A stretch of 63,167 nt of DNA from Blastocatellia bacterium (lineage in GTDB: Bacteria; Acidobacteriota; Blastocatellia; Chloracidobacteriales; Chloracidobacteriaceae). The notes beneath the pieces were generated by a model. That model was not told the DNA's origin. It saw only the letters and a list, made by a program, of their open reading frames with translations, and ran no database searches. Position numbers and translations under genes: made by a program. Of the stretch, positions 29,701 through 38,200 are shown in pieces. Numbering within the stretch: the first letter of the stretch is position 1; the number at the start of each line of letters is the position of its first letter. The stretch lies in the NCBI GenBank assembly GCA_019695185.1, contig JAIBAN010000044.1, positions 1 to 63,167 on the forward strand, written 5' to 3'.

Positions 29701-30506
29701 GTGATGGCATTGACGCCGCCCGCCACGGTGCCGCCGCCAAACTGGCGGGTGAATTCCCCGGTTGCGGCTACCGCCATGCGGTACGTCCGTACCTGGGTTC
29801 CGGAACTGAACTGATTCGGCAGAGTCTGAAGCCGGTGATTCCAGTCCGCGCCGGAGGTTCCATTTGCCACTTCAGCCACCTTACTGACCGAGCAGCTAGA
29901 AGGCTGATTCCTTTCCGGTGCATGGTGCGAGTCATAGGTCAGATAGGTTTGGGTTTCGCCTTGCGTGACCGGCTGAATCAGAAACGTGCCCCGCTCAGAC
30001 AACATGATGGCGTGCAATCCCTGGGGAGCCCAGTCAAACCGCGTCGTCGCCGTTGGGTCGTCAATCCCCTGACCTTGATAGGTTTTGATTTCAGGGAATT
30101 TGGCCGCCAGTTCGGGTTCCATGATTGGAGATGCTGCAATCCGAAACCGTGAAAACGAGCCATCCGGCAAGGGAAGGGAAAGAATCACGCTGTGATTGCG
30201 GCTTTCTGGGGGCAATTCAAGCGGAGCCTGGTCCAGCACCCGTTGAAGCTCAGTCGGGTTCAACCGGGTGGTGCGAATGCCGGAATTGATTTCACCGGCA
30301 ACGCCTTCGGAAACAGACTGGAGCTCAGGATTGGGAAAACTCCAGATGCCATCGGGAGAGATTGCTTCCGATTGTTTTGAATGAGCGGACACAACCTGGG
30401 TAGGGACAGGCTGGAGAAGAAACAGCGAAGCCGTGAACGAACCAACCAAAAAAACGACTGCCAACCAGCGAAACTTCTTGTTTTGCTTGAACATGACGGA
30501 CCCCAT
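26748..30506 (-). CDS. Secreted reprolysin-like zinc metalloprotease, multidomain
   Basis: A 1252-residue exported protein. A signal peptide lies at 1-41 (FRWLAVVFLVGSFTASLFLL, ending VVSA). The catalytic domain (about 235-430) has HEFAHQFSVTH (His381, Glu382, His385, His391) and the Met-turn TIMSYSG (Met418), the M12B-type zinc site. C-terminal parts include Ig-like and He_PIG-like segments, a Calx-beta domain (about 770-860), an IPT/TIG repeat (FSPTSGRAGTSVTIFGRRL) and a cadherin-like domain. It probably degrades or binds external protein or polymer. The start could be 12 bases later at the second Met. It shares its control region with the divergent AraC gene. Confidence 0.88.
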   Translation of the reverse strand: MGSVMFKQNKKFRWLAVVFLVGSFTASLFLLQPVPTQVVSAHSKQSEAISPDGIWSFPNPELQSVSEGVAGEINSGIRTTRLNPTELQRVLDQAPLELPPESRNHSVILSLPLPDGSFSRFRIAASPIMEPELAAKFPEIKTYQGQGIDDPTATTRFDWAPQGLHAIMLSERGTFLIQPVTQGETQTYLTYDSHHAPERNQPSSCSVSKVAEVANGTSGADWNHRLQTLPNQFSSGTQVRTYRMAVAATGEFTRQFGGGTVAGGVNAITSSINLISAIFQREAAIRFVLIARENELVFTDPVTDGYTNGNNNSLLTENQTKLDMLIGAANYDIGHIYATTGNGFSGVAQLSSVCVNGTKAMGASSTAEDPSSNIVVSGVAHEFAHQFSVTHSYNGTTGGCNEREMASAWEPGSGTTIMSYSGVCNAENVVLNADLYFHTGSLGLMLAYAGRTEDCSVKTPSGNNPPVIGTLSNATVPARTPFTLTAPATDQDGDALTYCWEEFDLGDPGPPNTDNGNRPLFRSYPPTTNQARSFPSLPYILENNGVPPATIGTGDQTLLSGESQITTTRTMNFRVTVRDNRAAGGGTSAAAMQVNVLGDRGPFQVTAPASGTAWTPGSQQTVTWSVAGTNTAPIGVANVRISLSSDGGMTFPTVLAESVPNNGSATVTAPANPVANARIRVEAIGNVFFNISPAFSVRPACSPITIGPDALPVAPVFMDYTARITATGGIPPLTFRVSQGNLPENVNLAADGQISGVPQVAGMVSFTVTATDSIGCTQTRQYTINVQPEANAGDTGGMPPRNGRQAGDLFFEFPVTLTAPSNLPIEIEYQTEDGTAVAGMNYEATSGKLVFPPGSTSQTIKVKVLEATPDGEAEDDFFVVLGNPVNAMIEDGRAEGSIIEDDASTCPAITVNPATLPNGKQDTAYNQAFSASGGGQIAKYVLSGGSLPAGLTLNQTSGILSGTPETTGSFSFELTASDNNRCLGARRFTLTIAPATPGVSSFSPTSGRAGTSVTIFGRRLTGATQVQFGGRPATNFTVNSAGQITAVVPAGTTTGQITVTTPGGTNTSATSFMILNSVPTVTDGTLSTKQNAPATGKLVGSDAEGNPLRFETVGRESGFKGMVVITNSATGDFTYTPGPNFVGTEFFYFRVFDGRAYSDLGRVTVTVTADSSPRITGAEVSGKDLIVTGDNFANGAVILVDGAPKDTSNDAQSPSRRLIAKKVGKKIKTGQTVKLTVRNPDGTTSAEFSFTR

Positions 30507-30721
30507 GATCTGATTTTGGATATGCAGGACACCAACAGTGCTACGGGACGGCTACCAGAGAAGGGTTAATCTGGTGTTGAAGCGGGTCTTCTGGAGGAAA
30601 GCACAGATTTGGAGTGGTGTCACGAGAAGTGTAAAGAACTGATGTTTGGGGAAGAAACGGGGACCCGGAATTTGAATTTCATTCTGGCCGGTTTTCGCTT
30701 GTTTCGCTACAATCGTCCCCT

Positions 30722-31636
30722 ATGCCGCAACATCCGGAACCACCTATTTCCTTTCAGGTATTGTTTTCCAGTCCGCTGATTGGGCTGAACGACTACCATT
30801 GCCGGGTGGGGCGGAGCGGTCCGGCAGAAGAGGAATTCACCGACCTGAACAAGATTGTGCTCATGCGGTCGGGAGTCTTTTGCAAGTGTTTTGGCCGCCG
30901 CCACATCACGGCGGATGTCAATCAGGCGGTCTTTTTTTCCAAGGACTCAACCTATCGGGTCAGTCATCCGGGCGATTGCGGTGACCGGGGCACGGTCTTT
31001 TCGCCTGCTCCGGAAGTGCTGACCGAAATCGTGCAAACCTTGAATCCGAATGTTGAGGAGGCGGGCGGGAAGCCCTTCCCGTTTATTACCGGGCCTTGTG
31101 AAAACCATCTCTTCCAACGCCATCGGCAATTGATTCAACGCCTGGAAAAGGGTGGTTCGGCGGACCCCTTGCAGATTGAGGTGCAGGCGCTGCAACTGGT
31201 GGCCGACGTGGTGGAGGCCGCCTTTGCCCACCATTCGCTGCCAACCAAAACCCGCAAAAAAGACACTGAGAGCGACCATGCTGACCGGGTGGAAGCCGTC
31301 AAAACCTTTCTGGCAGGCCGGTTTGACCAGCGGATTACGTTGGAGGAAATCGCCCGTGCCGCCTTCAGCTCTCCCTTTCATTTGGCCCGCATCTTCCAAC
31401 GCAAAACCGGAATTCCCATCCATCGCTATCAGAACCGCCTGCGTTTGCGGTTTTCGCTGGAAAGGCTGGCCGAGGGAGTTACCGACCTTACGGCACTTGC
31501 CCTGGAACTTGGCTTTTCCAGCCATAGCCATTTCTGCGACGCCTTTCGCCAGGAATTTGGCCGCCCGCCTTCAGCGGTGCGTCAGGAATTGCACCTCCCG
31601 GCCCTGCGTGAAATGAGCAAGATTCTGGAAGTCTGA
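30722..31636 (+). CDS. AraC-family transcriptional regulator
   Basis: A 304-residue regulator. The C-terminal double helix-turn-helix (about 205-300) includes FSSPFHLARIFQRKTGIPIH and the second-helix signature LGFSSHSHFCDAFRQEFGRPPS. The N-terminal part resembles the effector-binding cupin part of some AraC proteins but is not recognised further. It is divergent from the metalloprotease gene (215-base gap), so it could control that gene. It is followed 19 bases later by the frame of the small Cys-rich gene. No Shine-Dalgarno sequence is clear before ATG 30722. Confidence 0.9.
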   Translation: MPQHPEPPISFQVLFSSPLIGLNDYHCRVGRSGPAEEEFTDLNKIVLMRSGVFCKCFGRRHITADVNQAVFFSKDSTYRVSHPGDCGDRGTVFSPAPEVLTEIVQTLNPNVEEAGGKPFPFITGPCENHLFQRHRQLIQRLEKGGSADPLQIEVQALQLVADVVEAAFAHHSLPTKTRKKDTESDHADRVEAVKTFLAGRFDQRITLEEIARAAFSSPFHLARIFQRKTGIPIHRYQNRLRLRFSLERLAEGVTDLTALALELGFSSHSHFCDAFRQEFGRPPSAVRQELHLPALREMSKILEV

Positions 31637-31742
31637 ACCTTCACTCCTCCCTAAAATGCTGTCCATTGAGAGCATCCAGGCTTTGGCCGTTACGGCCCTG
31701 GAAGCTCAACTTTCACCAGAAAAAGAAGGAAAGGACAGCTTT

Positions 31743-31889
31743 ATGAATCAGTTTCTGAAATGCCCTGTGTGCGAATGGGAAATCAAAGACGGCGGCATCG
31801 CCGTCGAGGTAAACGGCGACTCCCTGGTTGTTTGTTGTGACGAATGCGCCCAAACAGCGCAGGAATCAGCCAAGCAGGCGGCAGTTTAG
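31743..31889 (+). CDS. Small CxxC...CCxxC putative metal-binding protein
   Basis: A 48-residue protein from ATG 31743 with GGAAAGGA upstream (a longer frame opens at 31656). The pattern CPVC and CCDEC with about 25 residues between resembles YHS/TRASH-type metal-sensing zinc ribbons. The last codons and the stop lie in a partial copy of the 26-bp repeat unit that follows (from about 31875), so the native C-terminus may have been replaced. The role is unknown; it may be co-regulated with the AraC gene. Confidence 0.6.
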   Translation: MNQFLKCPVCEWEIKDGGIAVEVNGDSLVVCCDECAQTAQESAKQAAV

Positions 31890-32201
31890 AGTTCCGCCTT
31901 CAGGCGGCAGTTTGGAGTACCGCCTTCAGGCGGCAGGTTAGAGTACCGCCTTCAGGCGGCGGTTTGGAGTACCGCCTTCAGGCGGCCAAAAGAAAAGTAA
32001 AAGGTAACAGATTATTGAACTCGTCATCCTATGAAAATAAGCTTACATTTTCATCTGTGATGGTGAAGCTTGCTTCATAAAGGCTTTATCCTTTTTCCTT
32101 GAAAAACCGCCGCGTAAACGCGGAACTCCAAACCGCCGCCTGAAGGCGGAACTCTAAACTGCCGCCTGAAGGCGGAACTCCAAACCGTCGCCTGAAGGCG
32201 G
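31875..32201. repeat. Inverted arrays of a 26-bp palindromic repeat
   Basis: Four units with core CCGCCTTCAGGCGG start at 31894, 31920, 31946 and 31972 (exact 26-base period); a partial unit precedes them. On the far side, inverted units start at 32110, 32136, 32162 and 32188, again 26 apart. The core is a hairpin (CCGCC, TTCA, GGCGG). The unit at 32110 reads CCGCGTAAACGCGG, changed on both arms so pairing is kept. The 124-base centre (31986-32109) has no gene seen. Convergent genes flank it. Confidence 0.92.
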
Positions 32202-32204
32202 TAC

Positions 32205-33137
32205 TCAGAACAGATTCATGGCCTGTCTGGTTGGCTCCAGCACAGGTTTCCCCAATGGCCGGTAGCCAAGTGTGCCGGCACCCAGGTCGGCAATCCTTTG
32301 TTTGGCAATTTCCAGATAGCAAGTTTCTTTTTCGCATCCGATGGCCCGCCGGTTGTTTTTAAGGGCAGCCAGAAGGGCCGAACCGACACCGGAAAACGGG
32401 TCGAGCACCCAGTCGTTTTCGTTGGTCAAAGCGAGGACACAGCGCTCCACCAGTTCAATCGGGAACTGACAGGGATGGATGGTTTTTTCCGGATGGGCGG
32501 ATTTGACGTTGGGAATGTTCCAGAGGGCGGTTTCCCAGTCCTGCACCATGATGGACCAGATGTCCGAGGGGTTTTTCCCCAGCGGGTTGCCGGAAAGCTG
32601 GCCGTGTTTTTTCCCTTTGAAGTGTTTTTTGCCGGGATATTTGGAAGGCACCCGCACCGGGTCCAGGTTAAACGTATAGGTGTCGCTTTTGGTGAACCAG
32701 AGCATGGTTTCATAGCGCCCGGAAAATCGTTTTGAGTTATGCAGGCCGTGGCCGAAATACCAGATGATGCGGTTGCGCAGCTTGAAATGGAATTGTTTGA
32801 AAGTTTGATAGTAGAAAATGTCGAGCGGAAACAATTCTCCGTTCTCAACATAGTTGCCAACCTGCCAGCACACTGAACCATCCGGAGCCACCACCCGCAC
32901 CAGTTCTTCAATCACCGGTTGCAGGGCGGAAAAATAATCGGAAAACTCCAAGCTGGACTCGTACTGTTTCCCCAGATTGTAGGGCGGAGAGGTGATTACC
33001 AGTTTGGCACAGCCAGCCGGAAGGGTCCGCAGAGTTTCCAAACAGTCACCCGGCACAATCACCGCCCGTGCGCTGGGAGCAAAGCAGTCGCATACTTCCA
33101 CAGTTTCGGTCCGGACTTGCAGCTCGTCACTCGCCAT
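32205..33137 (-). CDS. DNA methyltransferase, beta class (orphan)
   Basis: A 310-residue amino-methyltransferase (N6-adenine or N4-cytosine). The catalytic motif TSPPY (49-53) precedes the SAM-binding motif DPFSGVGS (246-253), the order of the beta class. The HPCQFP segment before motif I is also typical. No restriction endonuclease or specificity subunit is adjacent, so it looks solitary. GAAGGA precedes the ATG. The stop codon touches the last unit of the 26-bp repeat array. The target sequence cannot be predicted. Confidence 0.9.
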   Translation of the reverse strand: MASDELQVRTETVEVCDCFAPSARAVIVPGDCLETLRTLPAGCAKLVITSPPYNLGKQYESSLEFSDYFSALQPVIEELVRVVAPDGSVCWQVGNYVENGELFPLDIFYYQTFKQFHFKLRNRIIWYFGHGLHNSKRFSGRYETMLWFTKSDTYTFNLDPVRVPSKYPGKKHFKGKKHGQLSGNPLGKNPSDIWSIMVQDWETALWNIPNVKSAHPEKTIHPCQFPIELVERCVLALTNENDWVLDPFSGVGSALLAALKNNRRAIGCEKETCYLEIAKQRIADLGAGTLGYRPLGKPVLEPTRQAMNLF

Positions 33138-33212
33138 AGTGCTTGTTCCTTCAAAGCAAAATGAGATTGTTTCAAGCCCGATGGTAGCCGGTTTTGGATT
33201 TTGGATCCAGAA

Positions 33213-34052
33213 CTATTGCAACTGAAACACCTTTTTGGCGTTTTCACCCAGGAATTTGGCTTCAATGGCCGGAGGAAGCCCCATTTCCCTGACCTGCGCC
33301 ACGCATTTTTCCAATGGGAGTTGGGGAAAGTTGGTGCCAAACAGCACTTTGTCCTGCCCGTAGGTTTTCATGTATTGCACCAGTTGTGGCGGATAGTAGC
33401 GGGGCAAATAGGCCGAGGTGTCAATGTAGACGTTCTCGTGTTTCCACGCCACGCCAATCATTTCGTCAGTCCAGGGATGGCCGATATGACCGGCCACAAT
33501 TTTGAGTTCCGGAAAAATCAAGGCCACCTCATCCAGATAGGGCACCGGACGGCCCGTTTCCGAAGGCATGAGCGGCCCGGTATGTCCGACCTGCGTGCAA
33601 AACGGAATATTCAGCTCAATACATTTTACAAAGAGCGGAAAGTAAAACCGGTCGTTGGGCGGACGGTTCCACAACCAGGGCACCACCCGGAGCGCCTTAA
33701 AGCCCAGTTCTTTGACCGCCCGTTCCAGTTCATGAACGGCTTCGACCGGTTTTTCCAGGTTGACGGCGGCCACTCCGACAAAACGGTCCGGAAAGGCGCG
33801 GACCATTTCCGCCACGAAATCATTGTGATGAACCCACATTCCCGGACGGTGCCAGGCGGAAACCAGCAGTTTCCCAATACCCGCCCGGTCCATGCTTTCA
33901 ATAATCTGTTGAGGTGTCACATCTGCTTCAAGCAGTTTGGCGGTGCCGGATTGCTGAAACAGACGCAGGATTTCAGGCATTTTTTCCCAGGCAGCACGCG
34001 TGGCAGGCTGAGCCCAGGCATCAATAATCAAAGGAACCGGCGTTTCAGGCAT
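33213..34052 (-). CDS. Amidohydrolase_2-like TIM-barrel protein, metal ligands altered
   Basis: A 279-residue protein of the COG2159 amidohydrolase/decarboxylase group. The strand-1 motif usually reading DxHxH is IIDAWAQP here, and the late FGSDYP-like motif is FGTNFPQ, so at least two metal-ligand positions are not His/Asp. GHIGHPW and the Tyr/Asp pattern DTSAYLP near strand 6-7 remain. It may be a metal-light enzyme or non-catalytic. It overlaps the upstream sugar-kinase gene by eight bases. Confidence 0.8.
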   Translation of the reverse strand: MPETPVPLIIDAWAQPATRAAWEKMPEILRLFQQSGTAKLLEADVTPQQIIESMDRAGIGKLLVSAWHRPGMWVHHNDFVAEMVRAFPDRFVGVAAVNLEKPVEAVHELERAVKELGFKALRVVPWLWNRPPNDRFYFPLFVKCIELNIPFCTQVGHTGPLMPSETGRPVPYLDEVALIFPELKIVAGHIGHPWTDEMIGVAWKHENVYIDTSAYLPRYYPPQLVQYMKTYGQDKVLFGTNFPQLPLEKCVAQVREMGLPPAIEAKFLGENAKKVFQLQ

Positions 34053-35064
34053 GGAATGTCCTTTCGGCGTGCTCTTTCACCATTTTTTGGGTAAAGGGCA
34101 GGTCGGCTACATGCTCAAGGGCTTGGCGGACTGTGGCAAAGGAAGGTTGCATATAAGGCAGATAGGTCGGATTGCCACGCACGGCGGCCTGGTTTGAAAA
34201 CGTGCCCAGAGCCTTGATGAAACGTTGAATGAGCATCAACCGGTATTCATCTTCGAATGCAACCCGGCTTGAATAACACCGGGTTCCGAGGGCTGCCGTA
34301 TGGATTTCAAAGAAATAGTCCTTCAAGCGCTCCTGCATTCCAGCGGAAAGGGAAACATAGGGGTCGGCCAGCAGGGAAGCCACATCATAGGTGCCCGGCC
34401 CCATGCGGGCGTCCTGGTGGTCAATCACCCACAACTTTTCCGCAAAGACCATCAGATTGCGGCTGTGATAATCCCGATGGCACAGAACGCGGGGCACCTT
34501 GGCCAGTCTGCGGGCCAAGGCGGAAAACTCGCCCAGCAGCAACGTCTCAATTTCCGGAGCCGGACGTTCCTGCAAAAAATTGACAAAGTAATTCTGGTAA
34601 AAAAAGTTGAGTTCCCAAAAGAGTTTTTCCTCGTCGAAGGCCAGCCGGGAGGAAATGGAATCTTCAGCCCAGGCGGTATCGGTTGCCTTTTGAATCCTGA
34701 CAATTAGTTCAATGGCCTGCTGGTAAAAGGCCTCAATTGCGGCTTCATCCAGGTCTTTCAGATAATCCTGCACTCGTATGTCGCCCAAATCCTGCTGGGC
34801 AATGACACCCCGTTCGCCATCAACCACCAGAATTCCTGGCACCGGAATCGCACTACGTTCAAAAAGGTCAGTCAAACTGAGATAAGGGGATTCCGCAGCG
34901 GTAAAGGGTTCAGGGTAGAGGGCGGCAATCATGGAAGAGGATTCCGCCTTCAATCGCACATACATCCGGGTTGAGGCATCACCTTGCAAATGTTCCAGTT
35001 TGAAAGTTGTAGCAGGGAAATGAACGTTACAAAACGCAAGCAGTCGGGATTCGGGGGAGGGCAT
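34045..35064 (-). CDS. Aminoglycoside-phosphotransferase-fold kinase, AmgK-like
   Basis: A 339-residue APH-fold kinase of the COG3178 group, which includes the cell-wall amino-sugar kinase AmgK. GDASTRMYVRL (28-38) is the N-lobe signature; HRDYHSRNLMV has the catalytic Asp198 and Asn203, and VIDHQDARMGPGTYD has the metal Asp. AmgK phosphorylates N-acetylmuramate or GlcNAc at C1 in peptidoglycan recycling. The usual MurU nucleotidyltransferase is not next to it, so the substrate is uncertain. It is the first gene of a two-gene unit with the amidohydrolase-like gene. Confidence 0.85.
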   Translation of the reverse strand: MPSPESRLLAFCNVHFPATTFKLEHLQGDASTRMYVRLKAESSSMIAALYPEPFTAAESPYLSLTDLFERSAIPVPGILVVDGERGVIAQQDLGDIRVQDYLKDLDEAAIEAFYQQAIELIVRIQKATDTAWAEDSISSRLAFDEEKLFWELNFFYQNYFVNFLQERPAPEIETLLLGEFSALARRLAKVPRVLCHRDYHSRNLMVFAEKLWVIDHQDARMGPGTYDVASLLADPYVSLSAGMQERLKDYFFEIHTAALGTRCYSSRVAFEDEYRLMLIQRFIKALGTFSNQAAVRGNPTYLPYMQPSFATVRQALEHVADLPFTQKMVKEHAERTFHA

Positions 35065-35066
35065 AG

Positions 35067-35221
35067 GATTCAGGGTTCAGGGTTCAGGGGCCAGGGTTCA
35101 GGGTTCAGGGTTCAGGGTTCAGGGTTTTCGAATACCAGAAAATTTGATGTTCCGGATGGGTTTTAATTGTCAATTCTCAATTCTCAATTAAAAAGACCCT
35201 GAACCCTGAACCCTGAACCCT
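35067..35221. repeat. Inverted pair of GGGTTCA heptamer arrays
   Basis: About eight GGGTTCA units (35067-35126) face four CCCTGAA units (35196-35221), with a spacer of about 70 bases that also carries three CAATTCT units. It fills the gap between the AmgK-like gene and the end of the pseudokinase gene. The unit is the same as at 18005 and 52915. Confidence 0.9.
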
Positions 35222-35227
35222 TTGGTG

Positions 35228-38200
35228 TCACTGTCCTTTCGAGAAATTCAAACAGGCATTGAAATTTTGGATAAAGGTGGTACCGGAGGAACAGCGGAAT
35301 TTATAGGATTTTCCGCCACCCCGGAAAAAGAGCCGGTCGCCTTCCGAACGCAATTCGGAAACCTGTGCCAGTTGGTACTGAAAATTGTCTTTTCCGTTTT
35401 GTGCCGTGAAACGGAGTCCCGCTGGGCTGACAGTCAGGGTGCCGGGGATTTCCTTGGAACCGAAAACCCCGCCTTCCTCACGGGTCACCACAGTTGAATA
35501 GGCTGCCGGCTCTTTGGTTTTTTGGGTTGCCGCTTTTAAGGCATCCAGTTTTTGTTGCAAGGTGGCAACGGAGTAATCGCCGCCGCCGCCTGCCCGGATG
35601 GCTCTTTCATAAGCGGGGATGGCTTTTTCGGTTTGCTCGCCGAGCACTGCCAGTTGGCCCAGACTTGGCCCGTGGTTGGAGTTGACTTGCACCGCCTGGT
35701 TGAAATTCTGCCGGGCTTCACCGGTTTGGCCCCGTTTGAGGTGGGAGTAGCCTAGTGCGTAGAAAGTTTCCGCCTCAGCCATACCTCCGCGTACGGCTTT
35801 TTCCAGGTCCGTGATGGCCCCGGTATAATCGCCGGAACGGAATTTCTGCATCCCCGCCTCTCGGGCCTGTTTGGGGTCAACGGAGGCAGGATTGGTTTCA
35901 TCTTTTTTGACTTTGGTCAAATCGGAGACTTCCTTGATGCGGACCGAAAATCGGCGGTCTTCTGGAAAGGCCCGGACCAGGCGCTGGAACTGCGCTGTGG
36001 CATTGGGATAATCTTTGTTCGTGACGGCTTGTTCGGCCTGGATTCGCAGCGTTTCCTTGATTTTATTGCGCAGTGTCAGTGCCGGGGCATTCCGTTTGTC
36101 AATAGCCAGCACCTGGGCAGAATAGTAGTAGGCGCTGGAATTGGGTGGGTCAAGCAACTTGCCGCTGGTAAAGGCACTTTCACCACTGGCGAGCAATTCG
36201 GTGATTTGGCCCCGCCGTTGTTCCAACAGGAGAGCTACCTTTTTCAACCCCTCCGGTCCCCGTGGGTCATCGGGAAACTTTTCGGAAATTTGAGTGTACC
36301 CGATTTGGGCGGTCGCCAAGTCGGTTTTTGCCGCCGATTCCGCCTGTTTGACCAATGTTTCCAGAATCCGGTTCCGCAACCCTTTGGCGGTTTCATTGGT
36401 GGGCTGAATGGCCAAAACAGCATCGGCAAAATACAAGGCGTTGTTATTTTCCGGTATCACTAAATCATTGCGCCCAAAGGATTCCTCGCCCAGCCGGAGA
36501 AATTCTGCAACCCGCTCGGTGGGGGTGCCGGTCACCGGGGGCGGCTCGACTTTGACAGGTTCCAGAATCACTGAAACCTCAAGGGTTTGCCCGTTTTCGA
36601 CGACCACATCTTTTTCCAGGTCAGTGAACCCTTCCTTGGTGAAACGAAGCTTGTGGGTGCCAGCCGGGACATTTTGCAGCCGGGTTGGTGAGGGCTTGAA
36701 CGGTTTTCCATCCAAATACACCAGCGCTCCAGGCGGGTCGGCCACAATCGTCAGATTGCCGATTTGAGGGCGTTGCGTGGTGTAGAGCACAATGGTCCCA
36801 ATCGTAATCAAGACCGCCAGGACAATCACCACCCCAAAAATACCCCAGCGTACCCCGTTCCCTCCGGCAGGGGCTTTTCCCTTGGCTGGTTTGGGATTCA
36901 GTGGCGGGGGCGGCAGCAGTGGTGCTGGTGACGGAGTGAGCACAACCGGCGGCGTGGTCACCTGCAACGGTTCCAACACAGGCGGAGCCACAGGCGGTCC
37001 GACCCGGAGCGGCTCTGAAATCTTGGTTTCAAAGGATTCCGGCGGCAGGTGACCGGAAATTGGAATTGGATTTGCTTCCAGAACCGACTCTGCCGGATGA
37101 CTGGAATGTACCGGAACGGGAGCCAATGGCACGGAAATCCTGGTTTCAAAAGATTCCGGCGGCAGTTCAGCGGAAATCCGGGCCGGGGCGGCATCATTCG
37201 GATTGACTGCTCTGCCGGTATTTCCAAACGGAAGTGGAGCACTTTTATCCCCTGCTGCGCCTGGGTCTTGAAATCGGGCGGTGGGGTGATTGCGGTGGTC
37301 CTCGGCAGTGGAACCAGTACCGTAATGTCGCGTCCCTTCGATGATGGTTGGAATGCCGCTTTGTATTTTATAGGGTTTGGCCGGTATCCGCTGGGACAAG
37401 GTGCCTGTGGTCCGGGGATTGAGCTGGGCGGAACCAACTCCTTTGACCTCAAGGGAAAGCTCCAACTGGATGTCCTGCAAGGTTTCAACCACGGTTGTGA
37501 GCGATGAGGGCCGGGCCCATCGGTCCGGGTTTAACAGCGACAGCATCAATTCTTCAAGCCGTTTCGGTACCTGTAATTCCGGATGAAGCATCATCAGCGG
37601 GCGCGGGTCATCCGTCATGTAAACCGGACCCGTGTGAGAGGTCGGGTCCAACGTAAAGGGCACATGACCGCTCAAGATGTGATAACAAAGTGCCCCCAGC
37701 GCATACAGGTCTGCCCTGACATCCACCGGTTCGGTTCCGGATGCGAGTAACTCCGGGGCAAAATAGGCATCATAATTCCGCAATCCGTATTTTCCGGCGC
37801 TGTTGCTCAAGGCACGAGGACCAAACTGGGCAATCGTCCGGGTCAGCCCAAAGTCAAGCAACTTGAGCAGGTAGTTGCCATCTTCTTTGTCGTAACGGAC
37901 CACCAGAATATTTTCCGGTGAGATATTGCCGTGGACCCAGCCGGCAGCATGCAGATTGGCCGTGATTTCCGCCACCCGAATGAGCAATGCCAGAGCTTTG
38001 GAACTGGACAGCGGGGCTTCCTGAATAATCAATTCATCCAGTTTCTTGCCTGGTGAAAAACCGGACACGAGCGCATAGCGGCCATCGGTAAGGGAAAAAC
38101 TGGAATAACCGGTAATCAAATCCGGGTCTGGCAAAAAACCGCGCACATGGTCAGCCAAATCATCCAGGGCCATTTGGATATCGGATGAAAGGAGCTCCGG

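Noticed and set aside
31894..32201. CRISPR-like regular spacing (26-base period)
   Set aside because: The 12-base linkers between palindromes are themselves nearly identical and the arrays face each other; no cas gene is near. This is a palindromic tandem repeat.
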